From: Amia ocellicauda
Taxonomy: Eukaryota > Chordata > Actinopteri > Amiiformes > Amiidae
NCBI RefSeq assembly: GCF_036373705.1
Contig: NC_089864.1
Coordinates: forward strand, 14,804,501-14,868,500
Reading direction: 5' to 3'
Length of the DNA: 64,000 nt
Part shown: positions 38,843 to 64,000 of the stretch, piece after piece
Layout: every line of letters begins with the position of its first letter
Position numbering within the stretch: the first letter of the stretch is position 1
Notes under the pieces: model-generated
Told to the model about the DNA's origin: nothing
The model's database searches: none
Seen by the model: only the letters and a program-made list of their open reading frames with translations
Position numbers and translations under genes: made by a program

Positions 38843-39152
38843 ATCACAATTATATTAATTTTGTGAACTTTGCAGAATTCCTGTAAAATCTAGAACAATA
38901 GAGACCCATGTGACGGGCATGCATATTTCCAAATCACACCCCATAGCAGACTACAAATATAGTACAGGTAACTGGTTTTCCATTGTACCACAATTTGAAC
39001 AAAACGCATTCCGGTCTTAAAGGAGTGCACCGGTTAAACAACAATTGCATTGCCTAGTCCTGTTTGTCGCACTGTCATCAATAAATGTCATATACAAAAC
39101 AAACAAACAAAAACATAATGTAATCAATTATAGCATTAATTCAATTAAACAA

Positions 39153-39240
39153 GTTACATATAACTCATTAACGTTATTAATAACATAATAATAATAATAA
39201 TAACTATTATGTTATTAATAGTCATCAGTTCATATGTAAT
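39153..39240. repeat. Imperfect palindrome around an (AAT)n loop
   Basis: Left arm GTTACATATAACTCATTAAC plus TTATTAATAACATAATA, and right arm TATTATGTTATTAATA plus the inverse of the rest, fold around an AAT microsatellite. It could be a small MITE relic or an AT-rich slippage product. Confidence 0.5.
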
Positions 39241-39344
39241 ATAAAACAAAGTATTCAACTATAGTAACATCAATAGCTGTCATAAAAGCAAAGTTTATAT
39301 ATGCATTTCAAAAAAAGCATTCAACTGTACAGTGATGTATTTAA

Positions 39345-39690
39345 AAGGTGCCGTCTTCCCCGGGCAGCGCGTCTCCAGCGGCAGCAGCGCTCAGTCGGTC
39401 CGCCCTGGCAGCTCGTCCCGGGGAGAGAAGTCACTGAGCCCCGCAGGTCTCGGCCACGGGTGTGGGGTCTGGCTGTGGCTCTGCTCTGTACCTACCCTCT
39501 CTATCCCCGCCTTTAGCGCTGCTGCGGCCACTGACACACTTCCTCTGGTTTGAGTTGGCTTTGAAACCCGGTCGAGGCGGAGTTTGCACACTTCGCCATC
39601 CAGCAGCGCATCTACAGACTCCCGCAGACGCAGCAGCGCCTCATCTGCTCGCCGGTTTGTGTCTTTGCGCCGCATCTGCCCTTCAGAGCA
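39345..39690 (-). promoter_or_regulatory. CPM: Putative CPM promoter and non-coding first exon
   Basis: An isolated GC-rich, CpG-containing island of about 350 bp lies 1.8 kb upstream of the CPM coding start on the same strand, in otherwise AT-rich DNA. It holds an ETS-type site (AGGAAGT on the minus strand near 39537-39543). The coding exon 37338-37506 is preceded by a plausible acceptor at 37522-37523, so a spliced 5'UTR exon from this island is expected. I infer this; no transcript evidence is available. Confidence 0.5.
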
Positions 39691-39699
39691 GCTGCAGAA

Positions 39700-42600
39700 G
39701 TCGTCATCTGAGACCTAAAACATTCACTCATCACTGCCAAATACAACCAAAAGACTGATCATTCCCCAACGTGTACAAAACAAATACTGATAAGACTCAA
39801 ACTTCTGAAAATGTGTTCCTCAGTACTGTCGAAACAGAGTAGGCATTATTGTAGGATTAACTACAGCCATTCTCCCATTACTTTCTTTTAAAAGATAACA
39901 CGTTGCATCTTTTTAGAGTGTTTGTATCATTTATGAAACTTAAACGTTTTAAATATAGATAACACTATGCAACATATGTTTTGTTCCTGGGTAGTAAGTG
40001 TTATTTCCTAATTGCTTCTGCCTCAACAGTATAGAAAATGGCTATTATTTAACTTTGCTTTTGTGACCAGGACAGTGATATTTTGAAATGTACCTATTTC
40101 CAATGAGAAAACAGGCGAATGTGTGTCTTTTCGTTCACATGAAGTCAGAAAAAAAAACATATGAATCCAAATTAACATGTATTTATAATAAAGTAATACA
40201 AAAATGACTACAAAACATTTAAAAAAATAAAATACTGTTACACGGTGTAATGTATCAAATGTAATAGTTGCCTATAACCTTTTTTTACAAAACAACAGCA
40301 TTTAGTGTAGCGACTAGAGACGATTATCTACTTATAAATATACCCTACACTAAACAAATGTACTTGAAATAATAGCATTATCATTAATAATAATAATAAT
40401 TAAGCACAAATGGACACTAGAGGACACTGTTCACCCACTGAGAATCTGAATTGATTGTCTACAATTGTCTATATTTATGCACATCCTATTAATCACGTCA
40501 GGTAGTGTGTAACTATTGCCCAAACACATTTGTGGTCATAATTTGTGTGGTCCCTGTTGTATTTTCAACAATTAAATGTAATGTAAATCCCCTGCAAAAT
40601 GAAGAAGTACTGACAGTGTGTTAACCAGTGTGCAGGCCTTCAGTCAGCACTGGGAAAGGGAAGATTAAACAGCCGTCTAAAATAGCACGATAGCAGGTGC
40701 AGGACATTACATGTCACATGAACAAGAGCCATTTGTGTTTGTGGACATTGACAGATCACATTGAAGCAGTGTGTCACTAACGATAAACAACAAGATAAAT
40801 TAGTTACTAAGGGAGGGACAATTGTAGCAAACAAATATTGGACGGTGGATAGTTCACCCCAGTTGTCCACTATTGGTCAAAAGACATAAACATTCAATCA
40901 GAGTTCTCCTTAATCCAAGATCCCTGTACTACTAGTAAGAACAGAGCCCAGACAATGATATTAAAATAAAATGGAGTGGATGAAGAAATGTTTCCATGCA
41001 TGCTGGGAAATTCATTCAGAAACCTAGAGCAGCTTGACAGAGTGAAAGGATGCACAGAGGCATCATAGACATAATCCACTTCATAATCTACTAGCAGTGA
41101 ATTTGTTTAATTTAGTGAAGGGCAAACAAAAGCAATACTATTGTGGACCAATGTAGTCATATATGTTTTACCATGGATAATGAGGGTATTGGTCCATTTC
41201 AGTTAATTTTGGGGTCATTATTATTAATAATAATCTTGCCTTATAAGTATTATTAATAATAATATAAGTAGTAGTAGTAGTAGTAGTATGGATCAAGATT
41301 TTCCAAATTGTATTTTTACAACCATTTTATTATTTCTTTCTTGAAGTGACTTGTTCAAAATGTATATGGCATATATATGGCCTTTTTATAGTCCTTGCTA
41401 TGGAGGCATTGTGGACATGACAGGGGAAAATTTACTAGCAGAACATTTGAAATAAATTATAGGACATGTACAGGAATTCATTTCACTTTGGATAGTCATC
41501 TTGAGAGAAGGCTTTCTGAGCGGCTTACCACTGGCAGCAGTTCGTACCATCTCCAGCAAGTCTTTCTGCGTGTTTGCTGCGATTGATGGAGGCTAAATTA
41601 AAGTGTTGGTGTCTTTGGCAGGAGCCCAAACAATACATTTTAGTAGTAGTAGCATAGTTCTTAAGCCATGTGATTTGTTGTTAATAGTCATTTTGTAATA
41701 CATCTCCTCTAAAGATCCCATTGCTCTAAATGCTTCTGCCTATACACAACCGGATATCGTCTCCTTAAACCAGGTATATCTAAACAAACAGGCTTCAGAC
41801 ACCTCTAATTGTGTAAAAATCACACCCCTGAGTTTGTGACATGTTCTGAATGTCTTGAAAACTGTAATGCCTGTTTACTGAAACATCTCCTGTGACATTT
41901 TAAGCTTGACATTTGTTGATAAAAAAACAAAAACGAAAAACAGACAAATAATGTTGGTGCTAATCAGTGACGTTGTTTTGTAAAAACAAACAGATGCACG
42001 GCAGAAATCAGTCTGAGTCACGCAGGCCATTGTTTCCAAGTTCATACCAACAGCATGACTAGATGGGATGAATAAGGCAAGATTTCTCGTAAGACGTAGT
42101 TGGATTTCAAATAATACTACGCAAAATAAACCCACAAAATGTACTGATTATTTAACACGGTCTGTGTCAAAGACAAACATGATATATTTCAAGATAATTG
42201 TCATTCAGTCATGAAATAAAGTATATCATAACAAACTCTTATTAAAATAATAACAACCCAAAACTAAAATGAGTCAGTAATTTAAAGTCTGTCAGCAGTT
42301 ATCATAATGTATCCTTTGATGCACGATGGATGAAGTCATCAAATACTTCTTCCATTGTCAATAATTATCTTGAAATCCACATTTGGCTATGATTTAGAAG
42401 CATGCCGCCACTTCAAAGGAAGCAGTAGCAGAACTCCTTTAAATAACGACAGCTGCCAAAATAACTGCAGGCCAATGAACATTACAATTAATAGTCATGA
42501 TTGCTGTCCCTTATCATGGCTACTAATTTCAAAATCACTTCAGGTTAAGAAATTGGACTTTTAAGTAAATAGTTTAAAGAGAGGGGGTGGCAGCCTCAGA

Positions 42601-43377
42601 CTCACTTAACTTGTGTGTCTTAATGACCTGTCACATCCCATTCTCTGTTCAAAAAATCCAGTTATGACTCTGACTTCATCAACAGAGACTTTTTGTATGG
42701 CCACAGAAGTACTGTATGTATTACGGCAATATACATATTCTCAGCAGAAGTTGAACAACAGCATAATGATGCGTGTAACTCAGAAACTCACTGACGATTG
42801 AATGAAGATATTCTCGTTTTTTGAAGTCTGCCTTTTATACTGAAACGATCGAATATAGTTATCTTTCTAGTCACGGCCCAGAATAGATCATCTTGCATCT
42901 ACATTCTGTACATGTGAGGCTGTCGTGCAGATCAAACAAAACTAAAATAACTAGTTGTAAAACAGTAAACAGTATTGTTGACTCACTATGGTTCTTACAT
43001 AATTACATAATGACACAGACATTATGTAATTAAGACATTATGTGTGTAGTTATAACATTATATGTAGTTGTTGTTGTTGTTTTTGCTCCTGGCCCAGATT
43101 ATGCTCCAGCTCAATACTTAAGAGAATTGAACTTGCTTACTCACTCAGTTAACTAATCCTGGCATTGTAAACACATCCAATAATTTGTCATGGATTTACT
43201 CAATTGGAGACATCTCCATATTACTCAAAATTGAGAGATGTTAAAATGGAAAACCAATGAGTGCCTCTGCGTCGTTCACCAAAATGATGTCTGGTCCTCA
43301 GCTGCTGAAGGTGCTGCACCTGTTAATACGCTACACTGTGGGTGACGGACACTAGGAAAGAGTTGTGTAATGTCACA
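39700..43377. other. Intergenic region CPM - CPSF6
   Basis: This is AT-rich DNA between the divergently transcribed CPM and CPSF6. It contains a TAG microsatellite at 41269-41287 and a small hairpin (ATTACATAATG with its inverse CATTATGTAAT) near 43005-43035. I see no exon or RNA gene. Confidence 0.6.
41269..41287. repeat. (TAG)n microsatellite
   Basis: About six TAG units. Similar short TAG runs occur nearby (41641-41652) and at 54382-54405. Confidence 0.9.
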
Positions 43378-43379
43378 AT

Positions 43380-43532
43380 CAACAAACTCCCCAGCGATCT
43401 GGTTGAAGATGAAAATTTGGGAACATTTGAAAATAGACTGGATAGGATCCTTGGATCACTCAGTTAATGGACACCAAAGGAGCACGATGTGGCGAATGGC
43501 CTCGTCTCGTTTGTAAACGTTCTTATGTTGTA
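43380..43532 (+). mobile_element. 3' end fragment of a CR1-like LINE, plus orientation
   Basis: The segment from AACAAACTCCCCAGC through GATAGGATCCTTGGATCA to GGCCTCGTCTCGTTTGTAAA matches, base for base in long blocks, the 3' end of the longer LINE copy at 45612-46690, which lies in the opposite orientation. It covers only the last 35 or so codons of the reverse-transcriptase frame plus the short 3'UTR. That is the usual outcome of 5'-truncated insertion. Confidence 0.85.
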
Positions 43533-44219
43533 ATGGTTGTTGCAATGCTGTTAATAAACTAGTCTGGGTGTTTTACAGCAGCATCCAGATAAACCACAGT
43601 GTGTGTTAATACAGGCTTATCCGTTTCCCAGCTGTGACCATTATCATTATTATAACACACACTCTTTCCAGACACATCCTAGTTAGAGAGATATTTGATC
43701 AAAGTGATTGTATACATCGTGTCATATTGTAGCTGTATAGCACAACATTTACAAAACTATTGAAATTCGTAAGCAGAAGTGGCTTCCCCCCACCTAAAAT
43801 CCATTCCCGTTTTAAAACCCTGTTGTGCTATAAAAAGTATGTTCTGCATTGATGAACTAATGTCTGAAAATCCATCTTAGTAAAACAAGTGGGCGCCACC
43901 ATGTGGGAGAAACACATTGTAGACGTCTCCTTCCATTAAATAACCATTGCATTGCATAGAAAAACACGATTTATACGTGTATTCTTATTATATTTTTAAG
44001 TAATGTCCCTCATAGCTACAGACACATGTTGACTCCACCTCGCTAGTTTATCATCCTGACTCTTTAATATTTAGACGTTATTTTCAGGATTAAAAGCAAA
44101 ATGTCAAGGCAATGGGAGCATCCTGGTAGGAAAGGTGGTCTGGGTTTTTTGCAATAATGTTACGCCACATAGTTATAAAGAAAACGCATTGTAACTAACG
44201 ACATTGCACAACGGCGTGT

Positions 44220-44398
44220 TGTTTTCGGCAGGGTCCCACATCTTACAAGCTCCACTTCTTACACAGGGGCCGCCATGTTGTTTGAAACCCCGCCGCCTCC
44301 ACACCCCCTCGGCCGGGCGGCGGATGTGACGCGCCGTGTTTTCCTGCTCGTTGTTTTTTTGTGGTCAGAGGCAGGCGGAGGAGGAGGCTGAGAGGAAA
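44220..44398 (+). promoter_or_regulatory. CPSF6: CPSF6 promoter and 5'UTR, CpG island with YY1 site
   Basis: A perfect YY1-type site (CCGCCATGTTG) lies at 44270-44280, followed by GC-boxes and a dense run of CpGs that continues through exon 1 into intron 1 (to about 44980). No TATA box is present. The arrangement fits a housekeeping promoter. The transcription start probably lies close to the YY1 site, which is inference from how such promoters usually look. Confidence 0.65.
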
Positions 44399-57038
<12,640 letters not shown>

Positions 57039-57820
57039 GGAAGGTGTGTATATTGGCCCTTCTTGTTTTCTCCATTGAACATACTGACCTCTTTCATCCT
57101 CTAGGAGAAAAGGCAGAGGTTCAAAAGAAGCCACTGCAGGACACACAGTGTGCCTCAGGTGGTTTGTGGTAGTTTTGGTAGGTACAGGTAGGTATGTTTT
57201 AATATTGTAAGATTTTTATTTTTTCTCACCCCCTATATACCTTTTTGGGAAATGATGATTGAATCTCAAGATCTCTTTAGTGTACAGTTAAATTTGTTTG
57301 TGCACCTGCATGCTCCAAAGCATTGTCTTCGCTTTGTTGCTACCTGTGGAATTGTCTGTATATGTGCTTTAGCTTCAAATATGTTTGCTTTTGCCTTTTT
57401 TTGTTTGTTTTTTTTGGTTTTCAGTTTTTTTTTTTTTTCTCCCTCATGTTGTACTGAAAAAAAAAAAAAAAACATACGAAAAATGAAACTGAACTTACGA
57501 AGAGTAGTAAGTTCAGTAAATTGTAACTGGAAAAGTGTTCAGTCAATCATTGAATGCCTACTATTGTTTAAAGGAAAAAAAAAAACTTTATGAGCATAGG
57601 TTATGTATGAAGCCATACTTGTTTTGTTTAGGATTAGTGCCCAAACTACCTCAGATTCAATTGCTCATATATTACAGTCTCAGTTGTACGTAGTTCAATT
57701 TTCTAATGTGTCTTACAAACCACTACGTGATTTTAAAGACTTGAGTTTTTTACGTCTATCTGGCCTTTGCAAAAAAATCTGCAAATGCTTAAAATATGTA
57801 GCTAGTGTTTTCTTTTTTTT

Positions 57821-57839
57821 GGGGGGGGGGGGTGGGGGG
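57821..57839 (+). repeat. G-tract (G12-T-G6) in the CPSF6 3'UTR
   Basis: Twelve G, one T and six G follow a run of eight T. The tract lies about 60 bp upstream of the proximal AATAAA on the transcript strand, so the RNA could form a G-quadruplex. Confidence 0.9.
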
Positions 57840-57896
57840 CGTTTGTGCCTTAAACACTTTGGAAAGTAGTTATTGTGAATCTACAATTGTTACTTT

Positions 57897-57902
57897 AATA
57901 AA
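57897..57902 (+). terminator. CPSF6: Proximal CPSF6 poly(A) signal AATAAA
   Basis: This is the first canonical signal, about 860 bp behind the stop codon. UGUA occurs about 100 bp upstream (57797-57800) and shortly downstream. Use is inferred. Confidence 0.6.
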
Positions 57903-60900
57903 TTAAATAGTTTCTGTATGACGACTACCCTGGATTTTTTTTTTTCGTTCATTCTTAGACCGACTAGAAATGCCAAAGCCTATTAATATTATTCAGTTGA
58001 GACAGTTTTAGGTTCTCCAGGACTGTTATACATTGAATTTGTCTTATTCACAATTAAATGCCCTTCTAGTAGTTTGGCTATGGAAATGTTTAGTAAATAG
58101 TTTACATTGATTCAAGCAAGATTGCTTTGTAAACTAAACCAAATTCTCTCAGGCTCTAAACTGTTCATTGTTTTCTGGATATTCCTAATTAATGCACTTG
58201 TTTTTATTGAATGGACATATACAAGCTTGTGAAATCTACTAGCTATAGACTGAACTACAGGTGCATTGCAATTTAGGTAATTAACAATCATGTTTCAATA
58301 CTCTTCAGCTCACACTTCATACTAACATTTGCTAGTAGTTTTGGGGTTCTGATTTTAGACTGTTCATACACAATACTTTATTTTATTTTTTAAACACCAC
58401 ATATTTAACAGTAGTTTGACAAGACTTTCTTTTGTGAAATGTATGTTTCCTTTGTCTTGCTTTCAGACTGTTGCTTATAAATGCCACTCTTTTAAAAGTT
58501 CCCTAAATTTCCCCCCTCTGCCAAAAACTCCCACAGTATTAAAATCTTCTGTCAGTAAGCTAATTTAATTTTGGGAATTTGTAATGATGGGCTGGGAAAG
58601 AAATTGTATTTACATTGTTAATTTTAAGTACTTACAGACTGCAAAAAAATTGGGTACATTAAAGGGACTACTGTAGGTCCAGTTCATAGCTGTGTTGTAC
58701 ATCTTTAAAATATTGTACTGAACAATTCCATGCACATTGTTTCATTTCTGCATTGCTGAGGTCTTATAGCGTGGAGTGTTTTATGATTAAGGTCATTCTG
58801 TGGTAACTGTTCAAACTCGGTATCTGCAAAAGACTCCACAGTACATACCTTGAAAGTGTCCTTAATGAAGTGCTGAAAAGGCTTCGTTAGCTCTTGCATT
58901 TTCAAAGAGCTCCATTCTCAGCTGTCAAAAGATAATGAGGATGTGATAGTTACCACTGAATGATTCTTGAAAATGTAATGGTAATATTTTGCACTTAAAA
59001 CTCGATGTAGTCTTCCGTATGTGTCTGGGTATTTTTGTATTAAGTGAATACTGAGCTGTACACCACTTCAGTGTTCATATTTAAAGTACTGCATTTAATA
59101 TTGTTCCATTGCAAGGCAGCAAGTCTTGGGAAAGGGACATTTTAAATATCCTAAACCTTGGGATCATAGAAAGATGCATACTAGGCAGGTTTTTCTTGCT
59201 GTAATACATTTTACTGTTAATTCCTAGAATGTTAAAGGGGTTAAAACTAAACTGGTTTTATTCAAGAAACCTATTGCATTATGTGTAAAATAGTAATGAT
59301 TTAAAAAATACAAAATGTAGTTTACCAAGTCTTAATTAAAACCTTTAAAAATACTGTAACTGTAGTCAGTTACATCAACAAAACACATCTTGAAATGTTA
59401 AACAGCACTTTATAATTCTGAAGATCTGTTTCCTCATTTCATGACATCTCATTTTCACCCTGTCATGGGGATAAACGTTTGGGGTTGATTGTGTAATTTA
59501 GATTGTAACAGGAATCTAATGTCGAGAATCTGCATAATTTGTGTGTACCTAAAAGTGATGGGAGAACTGCCTTCTGCCTTAATGCTTTCATTTTCATTGA
59601 CAGAACCATGTCATAATCCAGAAATTATTGACCCCCAGTTTTGGGTGTATTTTTTGACAAAGCCTGTATGAAGTGACATTGGCATTAACGTCTTTCATTT
59701 TAACAAATCATTACCCGTGGAAAAGGTGATCTAATCGCTTCCTGTAAACCCCAAATCAGTGTTTGAATTGTACAACATTTTTGCCAGACTATTTAAAATG
59801 TAACATTCTTGACCATATAGCTATACAAGCATATAGGTGAAATGTTTGCTTTTCAAAAGCGCACATTTCAATTATTGAAATGTTCAGTTGGTTTGTAGTT
59901 TTCAGCCGTTATCCTGTGCATTTTGTAACCAGAGGCTGAGGTTGTGCAGTATTGTTAGGAACAATAGCCTTTGAAGGTTTCGTGATTTCTGCAGATCTGG
60001 TTTTATTTGCCTGTTTTTGAGGGGTGCAGTATTAGTTTGTCGGCATGTTCATAGTTATTTGAAACCATGATTCTGTACAGGGTTGTAGCAAGGAAACCAC
60101 TCAATTGTTATTGGTTCAACTTTGAAAACCAATGTCTTTGTTCCATCCCACCTTAGTCATTTGCTTGCTATGGCCAACTGTACCACTGGGACGGCCCCCA
60201 TCACCGCTTGGTTGTGCTGTGTAGGAGAGGAGACACGGGTACTGCCATATTGGCAAAACTATGTGTGCTGCTTCACCTCTGGTGGTATAGCACCCTTTAG
60301 TTGTCAGGCAATTCACATGTATATGCGTTTACATGTATATAGAATCGGTGTGCTTCGCCCCATTATTCTTAATGCAACTGATCAAAATGTCTCCAAGTAC
60401 ACGTGGGACAGAATGCAGATGGGTGAAATCTTCTCAATGAAACCTCGCTGTGTAAGGATTGAGTTTGGGCAATTCATATTTAATTTCAATACCACAAAAA
60501 CACAACAAATGCTGCTAAAAAAAAAAAAAAAAAGACAAACCATTATGGGGGTTAAAGTGCTATTTTCAGTAGCCGAAGATTCTGTGGGGGGTGTAAGGGA
60601 AGTTGCGCTTCTTGTGCTGTCTTTAGATGGGCTGGCTCTGGTAATACAGTGGCTTGGAGGACACCCGTCTACATCAGTCCTGCCTGTAAGGGGACGAGGT
60701 GATCTCAAGTTTTGATCTGGAAGCAGCATTCATTTGGCTGTACAAAATATTAAAAATACCAAAACTGCCACAAATGTAAGTTGATTTATAAAGTTTTACA
60801 CCTTTTAACCTTCTAAAAGGATTATATTTGAGATTTGAATCTGCACAACTGGAAGGTGAGGGTACAACTTGAGTAGTTTGCTGCAATCCTGTACATCCCA

Positions 60901-63354
60901 CCTTACCTTGTATAATGCACCATAAATCCTTTTTTGCAATTATAGTGGCTCTTAATGAGGGGGGTTATTATAATTTTTGCTGAGTTTACTTATTGAGTGT
61001 ATTTGCAGTTGGTCTACTTCTTTAACATTTAACTTGTTCATTGAGTATTCCAGGTATATATTAACACTGAAGGGTTGCACAGGAGAAACCTGTTGCTAGC
61101 TGTTTGTCTAATTTGTCTTCAAGTATCAGTGATGTTTGCAGGTATCAAGAATGCAGTGCTGACTTTTATTTTTTTGTTGTTGATGTTTGTTTGTTTGTTT
61201 GGGTTTTTTCTCCTACAAATTTAACTCTTCCATTTGTGTGATTCTCTTAATATATGCACATCTTAGTGTTTATGCTGCCACAGCCTGTTCCACTGCATCC
61301 AGCCATATAGATTAAAATGACCTGTTTCAAAACTGTGTGACTGTGGAATGAGTCTTGATCAGCTCTGAAATCCACCGCTTCCCCCAGTGCGGATAAAGAT
61401 TGGCATGGATTAAGGAATGAATAATCTTGCGACGATGCAGTGGAATGGGGGGGTCATGGTGGAAGCGTACATTTCCAGCAGGATGCCCATTATTGGGGAA
61501 GGAAGGTGACCACAATTTGACTGCAGTATTAGTGGGCTTAAGGAAAAGTTGCTGCTTTTGCATAATGATTGCAAGCACTTCAGAAAGTCATGAATTTGAA
61601 CATTCCCTGAATTTGCACCAGGTAAATTACCCTGAGCATCATAGTCTTGACTAATTGGATTAATCTCAGAGTGCACGTTCGTATTTTGATTTGGGTAACA
61701 TTGACTCCTCAGTGGGGAGTTCATCTAGTTTACATAGGATTCGTTCTTGGTTAATAGGCGTTTTATAGTACCGTGCTAAACTGAATACTCTGGGTTTAGA
61801 GGAATGTGTCCTTGATTAATTAAAGGAACATTTTTATTGGAGTTTTACCTGGTTGCACAAGTCAGGAAATGTTCATTCTGATGGCTTCATTTATAATGTT
61901 AGGAGGAATGCACTTGGACTATTAAACCTTTCAAAGCAACAAACTTTTAACTAAAGTTTTTAGTGCTTGCACTTAAGAGCATTATATGATGTAAAATCTA
62001 CAGAGCACTTTTCTCATGGATGTGGGTGTGGTGTTAACCTTTTGAACCATGTGGGAACTCATTGTATTTGCTATGCTTTTTGATGAGAGGGTGCATGGCA
62101 GACTTTAAAACTGCAATTATCTGTGGAATTTTCACTTTTTGCATATGTCTATAAGGTGCATTAATTGAGGAGCAGAAAGGACATATTTGTACATGGATTT
62201 TTCCCAATCCCTGTGTCACTGTTTTGAAATACTTCATTCCTCTCACAAGCACCACTGCTGTCTGTAACCCCTCTGCTTTTTACTTCTGGTCTTCCAAAAC
62301 CATGTGCACCCCTGCCCGCCCCACCCCTCTTATCTTACACAGTGGCTTTGTTTAGAGCTGATGTAGGCGGTATTCATAAAGTGGGTATTAGAATGATGAA
62401 AGCCCTTATTTTTAAAGGGTCTGTATTTATGTAAACATTTACTTAACCTTGTACTAAAACACTGAATAACGAAAGGAAAACATTTATTGATCAAACCACA
62501 AAGTTCACCTGCTCTTTGCTGTAGGCTGTGAGTTGGTCATTCCCTACACTGACAAGTAATTGGATTTTTTGTTGCCATTTGCAGCCCTTGGAAAGTATGA
62601 TTGTAGACATTACTTTTCAGTGTTGAAAACAATTTAATTTGCCCAGTGGTGCACGGATGAGAGGAGTGTTAAATGTCCTTTAAAATCTACATGGTCCTTA
62701 ACCCTGGGATGCTTTCAATTTCCCATGACTTCAGCTGCTCACTTTGTGCTTGTCCTGACCTTATCATGTGATAGTGTCAGTAAAGGTGCAATGATTTTAC
62801 TATAGCGCTGCATGTTAAATGTTGTGTAGTTAGACAAATTGTGTGTAATGATGGGATGAGCAAAAAAAAAACCTACAACATTCGTTTTGACACATTACAG
62901 CTGAAGGAAGAGGAATGAGACTGCAATTGAAGAGGGGCCCTTCAGGGAAAGACTGTCCTAGCCTGTTTGTCTGCACATGACAGGAGTGGATTTCAGTCTT
63001 CAAGGATGTGTAAGACACAGCAACAGTAGAGTAAAGCAAACCTACACTCATGGTAACCGACGGCTCTATTTTTTATTTTTTTATGTTGCTTAAACATTTT
63101 ATTTGATAAACAACCTGTGTGATTTAAAGTTACTGCTTTGCAAAAAAAATAAAATGCCTGTTCTATCCAAAAAAAAAAAACTAAATAAAAAATAAAACCA
63201 TTTTGACATAATGTGTAAACAATTTAAAATGTCACTAGAGGCATTGTTTTTATAGTTTTTTTTTTTTTTCTTTTCCTTGTTGCAGAATGTTCCATGTTCA
63301 GATAATGTCTGTAAACGTCACAGCTTTGATTATTAAATCTAGATTTAGTGTTGT

Positions 63355-63360
63355 AATAAA
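63355..63360 (+). terminator. CPSF6: Distal CPSF6 poly(A) signal AATAAA
   Basis: This is the last canonical signal before the downstream sequence. One UGUA overlaps its first base and another lies about 45 bp upstream, the spacing favoured by cleavage factor Im. Alternative signals lie at 63148-63153 and near 63190. Confidence 0.55.
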
Positions 63361-64000
63361 CTGTTTACTGGGGCTGATACTTGTTCAAATGCTGCACATT
63401 TTCTTTGCATTCCTCGACCATTTTGTTCATTTATATTAAATGTGTTATGAAGACTTTTTCACATTGAATTTTCCTAACCGTTAAATGGCTTCAGCTGTGA
63501 AGTAGGAGGTTGATATGGTCTGTGTTCGGTGCCCCTGTTCATAGTAGCATGTCCTCTTTGAAAGGTGTTCTTATGGCTTTTCAATACCGAGCCTCTGTCT
63601 TTCAGCAAAATTCAGGTATAAGGTTAATGTCAAACTTTATAATTATGCAAACAATTCACTATCAGTGTAACCCTAAATAGAGATTGAAGTTTGATTTTTA
63701 GGTTTTACTAACAAATTCAAGTTCTGGCAAAACTTTTGTCCTATGGTTGAGTGAGTTTGGTGTGGTTATCGGTGCAAAGCTGATGCCTCCTTAGAGCAGC
63801 ATTAGATGCCTAGCCTTCATGGTCTTTAAATACCTGAGAGGAGACCTACATGTAGAAGATACTTAGATTGTTTTTGTTTTCTTTTTTATAAATTTACTTT
63901 GTCTTCCATACCAGCAGAATAGTTCTAATGTAGGGAGTGATTTCTGCAGTGAACTCCTGAAAAGAAATCCAATGTCTTTTGATTTTTTCATTTGTTTTTC
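63361..64000. other. Downstream of CPSF6, nothing recognised
   Basis: This is AT-rich sequence with no exon, RNA gene or repeat that I can identify. Confidence 0.5.

Larger units (their letters stand above)
57039..63360 (+). other. CPSF6: CPSF6 3'UTR (maximum extent)
   Basis: After the TAG at 57036-57038 there is no further gene. Canonical poly(A) signals appear at 57897-57902 (proximal), 63148-63153, near 63183-63195 and at 63355-63360 (distal). UGUA motifs precede the distal signal (63310-63313 and 63352-63355). A G-tract lies at 57821-57839. Reading frames inside, including the 197-codon frame 60122-60715, show no known domain. A 3'UTR of several kb is usual for vertebrate CPSF6. Confidence 0.65.

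Noticed and set aside
60122..60715. 197-codon open frame behind CPSF6
   Set aside because: It lies in the presumed 3'UTR, has no recognised domain, includes a lysine run from a poly(A) tract, and shows no splice or promoter context.

Overview
This is nuclear DNA from a vertebrate, most probably a ray-finned fish. It holds four split genes with GT-AG introns, and their deduced proteins match vertebrate orthologues almost end to end. The repeats are typical of fish: a Tc1-like transposon with long inverted repeats, a CR1-like LINE, small hairpin (MITE-like) elements, a tRNA-like SINE and long TA and TG microsatellites. I cannot name the species from the sequence.

Layout, left to right. NUP107 (+) is represented by its last 16 coding exons (276-7831); its 5' part lies outside the window, and one intron carries a dead Tc1-like transposon. 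SLC35E3 (+) is complete in 5 coding exons (9193-12479, 313 aa) behind a GC-rich promoter with a CRE site. A 6 kb stretch with no recognisable gene follows (12.87-18.88 kb). CPM (-) is complete in 8 coding exons (18878-37506, 445 aa), with a likely CpG-rich promoter near 39.35-39.69 kb. A repeat-bearing intergenic stretch (39.7-44.2 kb) precedes CPSF6 (+), which is complete in 9 coding exons (44399-57038, 553 aa), starts in a GC-rich island with a YY1-type site, and has a 3'UTR that may run to about 63.36 kb.

The order NUP107 - SLC35E3 - CPM(-) - CPSF6 is that of human 12q15, except that MDM2, which lies between SLC35E3 and CPM in human, is not seen here. The genes are linked by ancestry rather than by a shared pathway: a nuclear-pore scaffold protein, an orphan nucleotide-sugar-type transporter, a GPI-anchored carboxypeptidase and a pre-mRNA 3'-end processing factor.

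I found no clearly new biological system. The points most worth checking are the missing MDM2, a Glu-to-Val change next to the zinc site of CPM, a roughly 340 bp hairpin upstream of CPM, a possible mini-intron just after the CPSF6 stop, a G-tract before the proximal CPSF6 poly(A) signal, and a TG tract next to an in-frame NUP107 exon.
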